The notes: a model not told the origin generated them from the sequence alone. A stretch of DNA of 64,000 nucleotides from an uncultured Draconibacterium sp. (GCF_963675585.1 NZ_OY776414.1:2707001-2771000), one strand, 5' to 3'. Positions 44,507 to 54,272 are shown, counted from the stretch's first letter. Program-made: numbers and translations.

Positions 44507-44540
44507 TAAGGTAAATATGCCGGGGCACCGGGGTAAGCTT

Positions 44541-45266
44541 TCAACTTCGTTTATCCCTGGCATTCTTATCAAACGCCACCAAATTAAACATCTCCCGCAT
44601 CCGACTGCGGACACGGTTACCATATCTTTCTTCAATTTCGGTGGCGGAAAGGTTGGTGGTTAGATGAGTTGGAATTCCTTTTGAAATAAATAAATCGTAG
44701 CGACTAAGCAGGATTTCTGCCATAACATTGCATTCGTTACCGAAGTGCTTTTGGTTTTGTTCGACACCTAAATCATCGAAACAAAAAATATTTGGAACCG
44801 GATTTGAGTAGCTCAAATTTAATGGACTTTTACTGTAACGATTAATCACTTTAAAACCCTCTTTTTCAAATTCAAAGCTAATGTCACGTGTGGATTTAAG
44901 TTGGTACTGTTTGCCCGGTCGAAAGAAATATTTCACCAGGGCCAGCAACGAACTTTTACCGCATCCGATTGGTCCCGTTAAGAGTATACCTTTTTTCAAA
45001 TCCAGTTTACGTTTTTCTGTTTCTTTTTTGTCTTCAATGGCATAAACAACCAGGCTGTAAATCAAGCCATAATCATCGGGACAAAGCCTGAAATGTTCAC
45101 CAAATTTCTTTTTACCTTGTAATTCTATCCACTCCTGGCAAGTTGTAAAGTTGAACATGTACATCCTATCCCTGATTTCAGCAATTTCCTCATAGGGGTT
45201 CGGAGTAGTCCTTGTCGACGTTGACGTGAAGAGGGTTTGTCCGGTTAGATTTTTTTTCTCTTCCAT
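44541..45266 (-). CDS. DnaC-like AAA+ ATPase of the conjugative element
   Basis: This 241-aa ATPase has Walker A LTGPIGCGKSSLL (about residue 98), Walker B IFCFDDLGVEQN, sensor-1-like THLTTNLSATEIEERYG and an arginine-finger region RVRSRMREMFNLVAF. It resembles DnaC/IstB-type helicase loaders and is common next to tra operons in Bacteroidetes elements, probably aiding replication of the excised circle. The N-terminal 35 residues overlap the upstream gene by 77 bp; a later start at MYMFNFTT is possible. Confidence 0.82.
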   Translation of the reverse strand: MEEKKNLTGQTLFTSTSTRTTPNPYEEIAEIRDRMYMFNFTTCQEWIELQGKKKFGEHFRLCPDDYGLIYSLVVYAIEDKKETEKRKLDLKKGILLTGPIGCGKSSLLALVKYFFRPGKQYQLKSTRDISFEFEKEGFKVINRYSKSPLNLSYSNPVPNIFCFDDLGVEQNQKHFGNECNVMAEILLSRYDLFISKGIPTHLTTNLSATEIEERYGNRVRSRMREMFNLVAFDKNARDKRS

Positions 45267-45666
45267 TTTTAGAATTTTTGGGATGGCTTTGTTTGTTCTT
45301 TGTATTGTTTAAACTGTTTATAAAGAGTGTGCTACTTGCAGTGCCACTAGTGGTGTGATTTGCGGTGTTAGTAGCAGTGTCTAATCTGACACAGCTAACT
45401 TTACTAACCCTGTAGCGGTTTGAATTGACAGAATATCGAATATATCCCCAATCATTCAATTGTTTCATACACTTTGCATAGGTGTGTGCTGAACCAATCC
45501 TCGCCATTGACATTAAATCCATCCGGTTCACTTCGAATTGTTTCCGGAAACGGTTCATGTTCCATACGTTAAAAATTGCAATGTAAAGACTGATATGATG
45601 AGCCGTCATATTTGCATCAGTTTCAAGGAGGTCGAAAAAGCCCCGAAGGTGGCGGATATAGTTCAT
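45190..45666 (-). CDS. Putative winged-helix replication or regulatory protein
   Basis: The 158-aa product has a helical N-terminal domain (HHISLYIAIFNVWNMNRFRKQF). A winged-helix-like segment follows (VNRMDLMSMARIGSAHTYAKCMKQLNDWGYIRY), typical of DNA-binding proteins that pair with DnaC-like loaders. The last 55 residues are low-complexity Asn/Ser/Lys/Thr and overlap the ATPase gene by 77 bp. The start is 4 bp inside the preceding HTH gene, so the three form an operon. The role in replication of the element is inferred from context. Confidence 0.7.
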   Translation of the reverse strand: MNYIRHLRGFFDLLETDANMTAHHISLYIAIFNVWNMNRFRKQFEVNRMDLMSMARIGSAHTYAKCMKQLNDWGYIRYSVNSNRYRVSKVSCVRLDTATNTANHTTSGTASSTLFINSLNNTKNKQSHPKNSKNGREKKSNRTNPLHVNVDKDYSEPL

Positions 45667-45959
45667 CCCCTGCGTCGGAAATCAATACGGTTGTGCACCA
45701 GGTTTTCTTTCATCATTTTGTTGATGTCTTCGCTGTCATAAAAGATTACCCCACCAATTTTAGTGAATGGTAAAGTTCCATTAATACGTAGGTTTTGGAG
45801 TGTTCCGGGAGAAATTCCAAGGAGTTTTCGTACTTCAAAAGATTTTAACCACTTTTTCGAAGGTTGTCCGTGATGGACAGCTAGCAGTTGTTTGAATTCT
45901 TTGAGTAAATCGTTTTTGAATTCACGTAAGTCATCGGTGGTTACAATTTCTGTTGGCAT
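45663..45959 (-). CDS. Excisionase-like helix-turn-helix protein
   Basis: This 98-aa protein has the HTH_17 (MerR/excisionase-like) pattern: KSFEVRKLLGISPGTLQNLRINGTLPFTKIGGVIFYDSEDINKMM (positions about 39-83). Small proteins of this kind act as recombination directionality factors or regulators on Bacteroidetes elements. It is the first gene of a three-gene operon. A short inverted repeat, ACCCAA-G-TTGGGT (46037-46049), lies about 80 bp upstream and could be its operator. Confidence 0.82.
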   Translation of the reverse strand: MPTEIVTTDDLREFKNDLLKEFKQLLAVHHGQPSKKWLKSFEVRKLLGISPGTLQNLRINGTLPFTKIGGVIFYDSEDINKMMKENLVHNRIDFRRRG

Positions 45960-46132
45960 AACTTTTTGTTTTTAAATGATACAATTTGAGTTTTGCCAAA
46001 TATTGAAATTCGAATTCGATATCCGTCCCAAGTACGACCCAAGTTGGGTGCAGTTTTTTATAAACAAAAAGCACTAACAAACCATATAACACTCTGAATA
46101 AAAAGCTATTAAACAAGGCATACCAAACACTG

Positions 46133-46549
46133 CTATTTTTGCTTTTTGTAAAGCAAAGTTGATTCCTTCCTGGCTTTTTTAATTTTTTCAGCTAAACACT
46201 TTTGGTGGAAGTCCCGGAGTTCATCCAGTTTTGCTTCAGGCAGTTCATCGATCAAACTTATCCGCTTTCCCTGGTCTTCAATTTTCCAATATCCCATAAA
46301 TGGGCAATCCTTTACCGCTTCTCCCAATGGGCATTTTGTAAATGGTACAACTAAATCTGCGTATTTAATATCTTTTTCCGTAAAAGTCATTATGTGAAAT
46401 TTTCCCGTTCTGTCCCTCAACGGTATTGTTTCAAAAAAAGAGCGTGGAACCGTAGCATTACCTGCAAGAGGGGAACCATCACGAACCCACGCCACAAATA
46501 AGTACAGCCCACGCAACTCGTGGGCGTTATACTTATATCCTTGTGGCAT
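46133..46549 (-). CDS. Hypothetical protein of the conjugative element
   Basis: I recognise no family. The 138-aa product is soluble, with an aromatic N-terminal part (ELRGLYLFVAWVRDGSPLAGNATVP), a Cys pair (FTKCPLGEAVKDCPF) that could bind metal or be redox-active, and a very basic C-terminal helix (KKARKESTLLYKKQK). It is a single gene with about 170-bp gaps on each side. The downstream gap ends at the HTH operon. Direct repeats CATTCATATGT occur upstream near 46600 and 46691. Confidence 0.6.
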   Translation of the reverse strand: MPQGYKYNAHELRGLYLFVAWVRDGSPLAGNATVPRSFFETIPLRDRTGKFHIMTFTEKDIKYADLVVPFTKCPLGEAVKDCPFMGYWKIEDQGKRISLIDELPEAKLDELRDFHQKCLAEKIKKARKESTLLYKKQK

Positions 46550-46724
46550 AATAAATAGTGATGGTTTTTACTTGCAAGAATAAAAAGCTAACGCTCTATA
46601 TCATTCATATGTCTTTCACCCTGCCTGCAGGGCGTATGTATATCTTATTTTCATGCCAAAGATAGTTCAATTCTTGTTTATTTTACATTTCATTCATATG
46701 TTTCTGTCAAAGTCAGAGTATATC

Positions 46725-47564
46725 CTATTCTTCCAGGTCATCCAGACGTTTTTGTAAAGTTTCAATTAAATGTTTCAAAAAACTTATTTGTTCGTCCCTT
46801 TCCTGTATTTCTTTAAAGGTGTGGTAGATATTTTTCAATTCAATATTGAACATTTTTTCAAAGGCACGGGCAATTTCAACAATATCTGCTTTTCCGTTAT
46901 TTATAACCTTTGCATAGAAAAGCGCATACACCAGTTCAACAGCATCAACCTTATAGTTTGTCCAATGCAGATTGGAGATAAATCCACATTCTTCCTGAAA
47001 ATTGGATTCACCTTTCAATTTCTGAATTTTATTGCCTACATATTCTTTAAGTTGTTCACATGCCATAATTTTTGCCAGGGTATTATCATAACCAGTTGAA
47101 AATTCCGGATCCACATGATTAGGGATATGGTCAATATGTATACGGTGACCTTCATTTCCCCGCAGAAAGTATAAGTGATCTGAGAATGTTTTCCCTCTTT
47201 TATAATACTGATAGAATGCTCTGTCTTCCTTCTTCGTTTTACAAAATTTTTGTAACTCATCCCTCAGGTATTTGATTTGTAACTTTTTATCAACGTCCGG
47301 TTTATTGGACTCAATATTAAAAATCTCGGTGTAAAGAATAAATTTACTAAACACCTTTGGTTTAACATGCTTAAAGAAATAGATTTCTTCAGAAGAATTT
47401 GAAAATCCATTCTTAAGAACCATTTCCCGAAATTTCAGGATAACTTTATTACACAATCCAATAGCTTTTTCTGTTGCTTCTATAAAAGAGTGCGAATGGA
47501 TTTCCAACGTGGCTAATTCGTTTTCAAGTTTTCCAATTATTTCATTGTATGTTTGGTGATCCAT
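46725..47564 (-). CDS. rteC: RteC-family regulator of conjugative transposon excision/transfer
   Basis: This 279-aa protein matches the RteC pattern: an N-terminal helical region, KEDRAFYQYYKRGKTFSDHLYFLRG, FSTGYDNTLAKIMACEQLKEYV, LHWTNYKVDAVELVYALFYAK, and the C-terminal FNIELKNIYHTFKEIQERDEQISFLKHLIETL. RteC activates the excision genes of CTnDOT. No rteA/rteB two-component pair or tetQ is in the window, so another signal must control it. It is the last recognisable gene of the element before the sugar-degradation locus, and so helps to set the right boundary. Confidence 0.88.
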   Translation of the reverse strand: MDHQTYNEIIGKLENELATLEIHSHSFIEATEKAIGLCNKVILKFREMVLKNGFSNSSEEIYFFKHVKPKVFSKFILYTEIFNIESNKPDVDKKLQIKYLRDELQKFCKTKKEDRAFYQYYKRGKTFSDHLYFLRGNEGHRIHIDHIPNHVDPEFSTGYDNTLAKIMACEQLKEYVGNKIQKLKGESNFQEECGFISNLHWTNYKVDAVELVYALFYAKVINNGKADIVEIARAFEKMFNIELKNIYHTFKEIQERDEQISFLKHLIETLQKRLDDLEE

Positions 47565-47689
47565 GGCTTTATGATTTTTTTATGCTAATACAGTCTTTAG
47601 CTTCTTGTGCTGTCAAACTCTAAAAACATTGGGGTGAATCAAATTTTTTATTCAAATCAGTTTCTTATATCCTTAAGCACACAAGTTTA

Positions 47690-47833
47690 TTATATTTTAT
47701 CGTCCCACTTCATAGTCGAATAATACCCAAAGCTGCAAACTGCTTTAAAATAAGCCACCATCTGAACCAGCTAGGTAATCTTTTCTTCCAAATACACTTC
47801 CAACGCAAAAATCATCTGTTGTTCATCGTTCAT
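47690..47833 (-). pseudogene. Possible decayed ORF with an in-frame TAG
   Basis: Reading leftward from ATG 47833, twenty codons (MNDEQQMIFALEVYLEEKIT) are followed by TAG and then, in the same frame, 26 more codons to TAA (including QMVAYFKAVCSFGYYSTMKW). The even amino-acid composition on both sides suggests one small gene broken by a nonsense change, or the remnant of a larger gene cut by the element. I recognise no family. It lies at the probable right end of the element. Confidence 0.35.
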
Positions 47834-47850
47834 TGATCTGTTTTTTAAAA

Positions 47851-49926
47851 TTATTTAATTTGCCAAACCAGAACTCCTGCTGTTGTTATGACTTTACTGC
47901 CGATCAGTACTTTAACATTTTCCGGAAGATCCATTCTGTAATCTTTATCCGTATAATTCATGGCAATACCAAAACCATCACGGTATTCCACCAAGATGCC
48001 CGGGGGATAGTTCTCGATCGGAATGTCCAGTCTGTTATAAACTTTAGAGAGAACGGACTGCTCCAAATCGCCTTGATTGCTATCGGCTCCCACATAGGTC
48101 ACGGTTCCTTTTTTCAATGGATGAAAGGTCACCGCAGTTTTCCCGGTATAAAAGTCGCCGACATATGTTGCCCAACTTTCGGTATCTTCAGCCGGATTTA
48201 GCAAATCACCCCAACTGGTCCATGAAAACGGCTCTCCGCCCATGATCACAGTGTCGGGATCATAAGGGCGCAGCAAGTCGTAGCTATCAATTTCACCGCC
48301 AATCAATTGGTAAATGGGTTCAGCGTGGCCTGCTTCCCAAAGGTGTCCCAATTCATTCTGATGCCCGGTACGGCACGACATCACCAGGTTGCCGCCAGCT
48401 TCGACATAGCGAAGTAGCTTTTCGATTAGTTTCAGACTCATCTGTTGGTAAGCCGGAACAACAATCACCGGGTATTTGGCGAAATCCATGGTATCGCGAA
48501 TAAAATCGACCGGAGCGCCAAATGATTTTAACGCCTTATAGTACTTTAAAACATGCTGTTCGGTATCCCAAACTGTTGTTTGTTTATTTTGGTTAATGGC
48601 TACGGTATTGTCAGGATCATATAGGATGGCTGTTTTTCGTTTCAGATAATCCTTAGGTACTTTCCCCAAGATTGATTTACTGCGTAACAGATTGATTTCA
48701 TAAATAAATTGCTGATATTCCAGTCCGCCGGGCGTTGTCGTGACACCATCCGGGCCGACAATCCCATAGTGATACTGTTCGTAGCCATAAATTGGAGCAC
48801 GGAAGCGGTAGGTGCAGGTAAACTGGCTTCCACCGGCAAAAACGTGCCAAAGCCATAAACGCACCACCCCCGGAAGTGGCTGCGAATTAATGGTTCCCCA
48901 ATTCACCTGACCCGGTTGCAATTCCATAACTCCATACAACGGTGTGAGCGGCCTGAAATAGTCGTTCGCCATGGCAATCCGCGAATATTCGCCCACACGA
49001 TAGCCTTTCGGGCCAATTCCTTTATGCTCGCCATAAACCATATAGCGCGTGTAAGTTATGAAATCCAATTCGGCGCTGGCACCAATAAAACGGGCATCGT
49101 ACATCGGGATGTAATTGGTAGTAATCCACTGATCCGGGTTTGCATACTTTCGGATGGTTCTAGCTTGCTCATCCAAAAATGAAGCGGTTTCGTGATCGCA
49201 AAAACGGCTGTGATCCAAACGCTGATATAAGTTCATGCCCCATTGCAGGTGTTGCGGAATATTGATTTCAGAAAAATCGCTGTAAGTGCCGCTCCAAAAG
49301 TTAGTTCCCCAGGCCTGGTTCAAGGCATCAATGTTTTTGTATTTGGTTTTCAACCATTCGCGAAAACGTTTTTGGGCATCTGCCCCATAATCAACGGTCG
49401 AACGAGGTTCATTGTCCAATTGCCAGCCAATAATTCGCGGATCATTTCCATAGTGTTTGGCCAATTCGGCAATCATCTTTTGAGAATACGCACGGTAAAA
49501 TTCGTTGGAAAAGGAGGCATGCTGGCGTGCTCCATGATCATATTGCGTTCCATCTTCCCGCATTACCAAAACATCCGGATGCTCACGAACCAACCAAACC
49601 GGCGGCGTGGCCGTGGAGGTGCACATAATCACTTTCAGCTTGTGCTTGGCAGCTAATGCAACCGCCCGATCTAGCCAATCAAAATCATAGACTCCTTTCT
49701 CAGGTTCAAGTTGCGCCCAGGCAAATTCGCCAAAATGCGTAAACTCAAACCCCATTTCTGCTATTTTCTTGAGATCGCGATCCCATTGCGACTCGTCCCA
49801 ATGCTCAGGATAATAATATGCACCGACAGTGGTTAAATCTTTCTCAGGGAAATATTCATTCCTGCTCTGAGCAATCCCAGCACAGGCCCAAAACAATAAT
49901 AAGGTAATCGCTAGATTTTTTTTCAT
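47851..49926 (-). CDS. GH42 beta-galactosidase, secreted
   Basis: I start at ATG 49926 (MKKNLAITLLLFWACAGIAQS), which gives a clean signal peptide and 691 aa; the frame is open to a TTG at 49941. GH42 motifs are GAYYYPEHWDESQWDRDLK at the mature N-terminus, WQLDNEP for the acid/base Glu, and YGVMELQPGQVNW for the nucleophile Glu. A trimerisation-type domain and a small C-terminal beta domain follow. GH42 enzymes release beta-linked galactose from oligosaccharides. It is the last gene of the PUL on this strand, 11 bp after the GH105 stop. Confidence 0.92.
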   Translation of the reverse strand: MKKNLAITLLLFWACAGIAQSRNEYFPEKDLTTVGAYYYPEHWDESQWDRDLKKIAEMGFEFTHFGEFAWAQLEPEKGVYDFDWLDRAVALAAKHKLKVIMCTSTATPPVWLVREHPDVLVMREDGTQYDHGARQHASFSNEFYRAYSQKMIAELAKHYGNDPRIIGWQLDNEPRSTVDYGADAQKRFREWLKTKYKNIDALNQAWGTNFWSGTYSDFSEINIPQHLQWGMNLYQRLDHSRFCDHETASFLDEQARTIRKYANPDQWITTNYIPMYDARFIGASAELDFITYTRYMVYGEHKGIGPKGYRVGEYSRIAMANDYFRPLTPLYGVMELQPGQVNWGTINSQPLPGVVRLWLWHVFAGGSQFTCTYRFRAPIYGYEQYHYGIVGPDGVTTTPGGLEYQQFIYEINLLRSKSILGKVPKDYLKRKTAILYDPDNTVAINQNKQTTVWDTEQHVLKYYKALKSFGAPVDFIRDTMDFAKYPVIVVPAYQQMSLKLIEKLLRYVEAGGNLVMSCRTGHQNELGHLWEAGHAEPIYQLIGGEIDSYDLLRPYDPDTVIMGGEPFSWTSWGDLLNPAEDTESWATYVGDFYTGKTAVTFHPLKKGTVTYVGADSNQGDLEQSVLSKVYNRLDIPIENYPPGILVEYRDGFGIAMNYTDKDYRMDLPENVKVLIGSKVITTAGVLVWQIK

Positions 49927-49937
49927 CGATTTCAATT

Positions 49938-51293
49938 TCAAGGATTTTGAGTGTTGTATAAAATGGCTGCACTATCATTGATACAAATATCATGTATTCT
50001 TACCAATTCAATCATCTCGGCCCCTGCTAGCAGTACCGGGCCATAACCATGGGCTGCAAACACATTGATGGGTCGGTAGTAGTAAAATGCAGGATCAAAA
50101 CCCATGCCCGTTCCTACACAGGTTCCTTCCACCTGTCCCTTCTCATTGACTTGGCTTGCCACGGCATGCCACGCCAAACATACCATCGGACCATACACTT
50201 TAGCATCTACATATCCCCGGTTGATCGCCCTGGCAATGGAATAGGTATAAATAGCTGTTGCAGAAGTTTCAAGATAAGTATCATTTCGATCAATCAACTG
50301 GTGCCAAAAACCAGTTCCATCTTGGTAATTGGCTAATCCACGGATATGACGACGTAACAAATCCAAAACCTGATCTCGTCCGGCATAATCTTGCGGCAAT
50401 ACTTCCAGCAATTCCACCATCGTCATGACCGCCCAACCGTTGGCTCGGGCCCAGTGAAATTGTGGGTGTTCATTCATCGCCTGCACCCAGCCGTGCATGT
50501 AAAGTCCTTTGTCGTAGTTGAACATGCGTTTTGAAAATTGGAGCACTTGATTGACTGCATCATCAAAATATTTTGTTTCTCCCGAATAACTTCCCATCTG
50601 AGCCAGAGCCGGAACACTCATAAACAAGTCGTCCAGCCAGATCGAGTTGGGTTGGGGGCGGTTACGGGCAAGCGTGCCGTCTTCCAAACGAAATTCCTTA
50701 TTGCTGATATAATCAATGTAATTCTCAATGATCCAGTCCAGGCTTTCTGCTTTACCTGCTTTCTCTGCTTTGATCATGGCTGCACAGATTGCCCCGCAAT
50801 CGTCCAGTGCATGTGGGTGGAGGCTTCGCTTTAAGGAGTAACTGGCATCAGGGCTTTGTTTTTCCAGCTGGACAAAAGCGTATAAAGCCTTTGCTAAAAA
50901 GGTTAAACGCCCGGTTGCATAATCAGTATACTTCTCATCTCCGGTTTGTTCTGCAGCGAGCAACATACCGGCATAAGTTACTCCCCACTCATAACTGTTT
51001 AGTCGAAAGTCACCCTGCTTCATTATGCTATTTTGATCGATTACTGAAAAGTCAGTAATCGCCTCTTCAGATATTTTATCGACTAATTGTGCCGGAGTAA
51101 CCTGATCTAGGTAAGTGTAAATCCTTGACAGTACTTGCTCAATATCATTGATCTCTGGAGCTCCGTATGCATGAGGATAATCAGGCTGCATTAGATGGAG
51201 AGGAGTTGTAACATCATTTATCTCTTGCGCATTGGCAATTGCCACTTGGTAAAAGACAAAGATGATATAAAAAAATGTTTCTTTTAATTTCAT
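49938..51293 (-). CDS. GH105 unsaturated rhamnogalacturonyl/glucuronyl hydrolase
   Basis: This 451-aa secreted protein has a signal peptide (FYIIFVFYQVAIANA) and an (alpha/alpha)6 barrel. Recognisable motifs are FRLNSYEWGVTYAGML, the catalytic-Asp motif SIWLDDLFMSVPALA, FHWARANGWAVMTMVELLEVLP and ETSATAIYTYSIARAINRG. GH105 enzymes remove the 4,5-unsaturated uronic acid that polysaccharide lyases leave at the non-reducing end. No lyase is in the window, so it must be encoded elsewhere or farther along the PUL. The gene is 105 bp downstream of GH106. Confidence 0.92.
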   Translation of the reverse strand: MKLKETFFYIIFVFYQVAIANAQEINDVTTPLHLMQPDYPHAYGAPEINDIEQVLSRIYTYLDQVTPAQLVDKISEEAITDFSVIDQNSIMKQGDFRLNSYEWGVTYAGMLLAAEQTGDEKYTDYATGRLTFLAKALYAFVQLEKQSPDASYSLKRSLHPHALDDCGAICAAMIKAEKAGKAESLDWIIENYIDYISNKEFRLEDGTLARNRPQPNSIWLDDLFMSVPALAQMGSYSGETKYFDDAVNQVLQFSKRMFNYDKGLYMHGWVQAMNEHPQFHWARANGWAVMTMVELLEVLPQDYAGRDQVLDLLRRHIRGLANYQDGTGFWHQLIDRNDTYLETSATAIYTYSIARAINRGYVDAKVYGPMVCLAWHAVASQVNEKGQVEGTCVGTGMGFDPAFYYYRPINVFAAHGYGPVLLAGAEMIELVRIHDICINDSAAILYNTQNP

Positions 51294-51398
51294 TTTTTGA
51301 TTAGTTTATTTCCGAACTATCTATATTGTCGCAGTCCTTAACGAACCTAATATTTACAAAATATGGTCTGCCTATTATTGAGGCTTCGTTACACAGTA

Positions 51399-54230
51399 CT
51401 AATTACTTAAATCGATACTTTCCAGTGTTACAGGACCAAGCAGACCGGATGGCAGTAACTTAGAATCCTTGTTGAAGAATTTGAACGACACAAATGCATA
51501 ACGCCCTTTTGATGGACGCGGCTTGCCTTCAGCCAACCAAGCTGGAACACTCTTTAACATACGCCCAATAATGGGATTACCAGGAGCGTAGGGATATTGA
51601 AAAGGCTCACCCCATTCAGCATCGTCAGGTTCTTGTTCATCGCCGATCATCCGGTTTGGCCAAAGATTAGTTATATGTACTTCCAGATGGTTGCTGCCAG
51701 GCTTTATAGCGCGGCTAATATCCACCCGAAACGGTGGTTTCCACAAAGTTCCGCAGCTTTCGGCATTTACAAACACCTCTGCAATATTCTTAACCGACCC
51801 CAAATCCAAACGGATAATTGCATTCGAGCTACAAAATGAAGCGGGGATTTCAATTTCTTTCACGTAAGCCGCTGTTCCCGAAAAATATTTTATGCCTGCA
51901 TACTTGCTTTCCGGCCACGATATGAGTTCGTCCACAACAAAGCTGTCCGGCGCGCCCCAACCGTCAGCGAAACGAACCTCCCACGGACCTTCTACATCAA
52001 GAACACGGGGTTTGGGTGAAGGGCTTTTCTGTAAGCCTGGACCTTCTTCGTCAGTAGCATTTCGGAATACAACAAAAACAGAACCCCGAGGATCGAGATT
52101 CAACAATACATCCGTTCGCTTGTCTCTTTTCATCCAATGAGGAGCATTCTCGATCGAGCCTGAATCAGCATGCCAAAGTTCGGGTCTTCTCCCTGCAACA
52201 CGAAATGATGCGGTAACTTCAACCGCTTGATCATTTTGATTTGAGATGAAATAAATGTCGGTATCATTCTCCCTTCGGTGTATCCATTTAATACCTTCAT
52301 CATCACTCAATTTAATATCAGGTTGAATATCAATCTCACTAAGTACATCCACTAATGAAATGCCCCAAAATACCTTTCCGTTACCAAAGCGATTCTCGGT
52401 TACAACAAGTCCGTCACATTTTCCCCATACTTCTTCGGCAATCTCATTTATATTCTTATCATTTGATGGGTAATTTCCCAATTCAATTGAATTTTCCGGT
52501 TTAGGACCTATTACGATAGCGCCCTCTTTTACAAGTTGTCGGATTTTTCGTGCAATTGGTTCAGTAATCCTGTTTGATTCAGGCAACACTAGAACGCTAT
52601 AGCTCATTCCATCAGGCATTCGTAGTTTCCCGTTCTCAAAAGTCATTCTGCTCAAAAAAGCTCTTTCTCCACACTCATCTCCTGCATATCCTATGGGTCT
52701 TATATTTGTTTTGTCGCCCAAAAGATGGAGGTAACAAATATCGCCTACAAACAGTCCTCTTTGCAACATGAGCTGACAACGAGTAAGATAATCGATCCAC
52801 TCTTTCCCACCATGATTCCACCATGTTTGACCAGGTGAGAATTGTGTTCCCCATTTCCCGAAGGTCATACCTGGCGTTACGTTTGGCCATGGATTTTGCG
52901 CTGCCGCATGGAGCATAAGTTGGTTTACACCCTGGCAAAAAGCACGATCGCCTGCTGCCTTAAGTTCATAGGGACCATCCTGCCATGCAGATAGAGGCCA
53001 ACAGGTAAACGCTTCAGCATAAACAACTTGCTTTCCCAAAGTATGTGCCGCCGAAGCTACTGGTTGTACGGTATTCCATCCCCAATTTGGTCTAGTCCAG
53101 AATTCGCAGGCGAGCTGACTTTCGCCTCCACTGCAACTTTGCGTATCAAATGGACCGGTGTAGGGCTCAACCAATAAATTCATTCCGGGAGTTTCACGAG
53201 CCAATTTATCCATGTATTGATAATAATTGTCTGCAAAAAGGTCAGAAATCGTTTTCTTCCAATCGTATTTAAAACGGTTAGAGAGCGATTTACTTTCTAT
53301 CGTTTTGCCGGCAAGTACCGGCATCCACTTAAGTAGGTCGTAACCCCGCAACTTTTTAAAATCGATCAACATCTCAGGAGTCCAATCCTGTGATCCTGCC
53401 TCATAACTGTCTATCTCAATCTGCGTAAAAGTTGTGCCAGCATTTTTTCCTGCCAATTCGATAAGTTGAGTAGGATAACCCGACCAATATTTTTTGACTG
53501 CTGCCTGACTGAGTTTATCGCATTCCAGCCCCACACCAGAAAGCTGAGATGTATTGACATTGGTTTGGCCGGTAGTGGTATGTCCAAAACGCAGGATGAT
53601 CCATGTCCCTGCAGGGACTTCCCATGTTAACAGGCCATCAGCATTCATCTTGTCCGTAAGGTCAATCACATTTTTAAGTGAGACTGCAGCTGAATCAGGC
53701 AATGCCAGAACAGCTATATCGCGATAATAATTCCATTTTGGATCTACATCTGGCTGTTTGATCATTATGGGCTGCTTTTCTGGTCCGGTTACTTTATCTT
53801 CGGTCCAAACCAACTTTTGCATCGAGTCTTCTACTCTGACGTAAGGAGCAGCACTTGAAGACCATCCTGGACAATTATGCGTTCCATAGGTTAATCCAAG
53901 CCTGGCACACTCATCAATGGAGAAACGCATCAGTTCTTGCCATTTCTCATTACCAATCTGAACGCTTGGATCGTCGGCCAAGGCTTGATTTTCTCCTCCT
54001 ACCTGAAAGTTGTAAACTCCGGCAATACCAAGCTTTTTGAATGCTTCGAGGTCGGCGGTGATACCCTCTTTACTAACAACTCCGTTCATCCATTGCCATA
54101 TCATGTGAGGCGATGGGCCGTTGGTGGCTTTAAAATTCAACTCTAATTGGTTCTCTTGTTCACAAGAGTAAAAGAGTTGTGAAACAGAGAATAACGTCAG
54201 GGCTATTATCCATATTTTTGAGTGCTTCAT
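51399..54230 (-). CDS. GH106 alpha-L-rhamnosidase, lipoprotein
   Basis: This 943-aa protein starts with a lipoprotein signal (LFSVSQLFYSC, Cys about residue 23), so it is anchored in a membrane facing the periplasm or the cell surface. GH106 features are MIWQWMNGVVSKEGITADLEAFKKLGIAGVYNF, GLTYGTHNCPGWSSSAAPYV and VNQLMLHAAAQNPWPNVTPGMTFG (the last near residue 440). The C-terminal part (about 760-940) is a GH2-type beta-sandwich sugar-binding domain. The family inverts anomeric configuration and removes terminal alpha-L-rhamnose from pectins and other glycans. Confidence 0.9.
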   Translation of the reverse strand: MKHSKIWIIALTLFSVSQLFYSCEQENQLELNFKATNGPSPHMIWQWMNGVVSKEGITADLEAFKKLGIAGVYNFQVGGENQALADDPSVQIGNEKWQELMRFSIDECARLGLTYGTHNCPGWSSSAAPYVRVEDSMQKLVWTEDKVTGPEKQPIMIKQPDVDPKWNYYRDIAVLALPDSAAVSLKNVIDLTDKMNADGLLTWEVPAGTWIILRFGHTTTGQTNVNTSQLSGVGLECDKLSQAAVKKYWSGYPTQLIELAGKNAGTTFTQIEIDSYEAGSQDWTPEMLIDFKKLRGYDLLKWMPVLAGKTIESKSLSNRFKYDWKKTISDLFADNYYQYMDKLARETPGMNLLVEPYTGPFDTQSCSGGESQLACEFWTRPNWGWNTVQPVASAAHTLGKQVVYAEAFTCWPLSAWQDGPYELKAAGDRAFCQGVNQLMLHAAAQNPWPNVTPGMTFGKWGTQFSPGQTWWNHGGKEWIDYLTRCQLMLQRGLFVGDICYLHLLGDKTNIRPIGYAGDECGERAFLSRMTFENGKLRMPDGMSYSVLVLPESNRITEPIARKIRQLVKEGAIVIGPKPENSIELGNYPSNDKNINEIAEEVWGKCDGLVVTENRFGNGKVFWGISLVDVLSEIDIQPDIKLSDDEGIKWIHRRENDTDIYFISNQNDQAVEVTASFRVAGRRPELWHADSGSIENAPHWMKRDKRTDVLLNLDPRGSVFVVFRNATDEEGPGLQKSPSPKPRVLDVEGPWEVRFADGWGAPDSFVVDELISWPESKYAGIKYFSGTAAYVKEIEIPASFCSSNAIIRLDLGSVKNIAEVFVNAESCGTLWKPPFRVDISRAIKPGSNHLEVHITNLWPNRMIGDEQEPDDAEWGEPFQYPYAPGNPIIGRMLKSVPAWLAEGKPRPSKGRYAFVSFKFFNKDSKLLPSGLLGPVTLESIDLSN

Positions 54231-54272
54231 GTTGCTTTATTTTACGATATGCAGTAATCGTTGTGTATTTTG

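Larger units (their letters stand above)
43529..44540. other. 1-kb non-coding leader upstream of the tra operon
   Basis: No credible gene is seen; the short leftward frames here are supported by neither start sites nor composition. The stretch has a 7-bp hairpin (TCCCAAG/CTTGGGA, 43623-43646), a purine-rich tract (43791-43827) and two diverged copies of a 95-bp structured unit (44084-44177 and 44411-44506). The right half is more GC-rich than the element average. A regulatory RNA or transfer-control region is the likeliest content. Confidence 0.55.

Noticed and set aside
44019-44528. Two leftward frames of 62-70 codons sharing a TAKxPxPL stretch, considered as genes
   Set aside because: Similarity is explained by the duplicated structured DNA unit; composition is Pro/Ser/Thr-rich, and no coupling to neighbours supports translation.
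47136-47149. TATACGGTGACCT, a 13-base match to the repeat near the integrase, considered as the right attachment site
   Set aside because: It lies inside the rteC coding region, codes naturally for conserved residues there, and does not extend to the rest of the repeat or to the tRNA end.
47651-47658. TTCAAATC resembling the T-loop of tRNA-Pro, considered as attR
   Set aside because: Only eight bases match; the flanking bases of the tRNA 3' end are absent.
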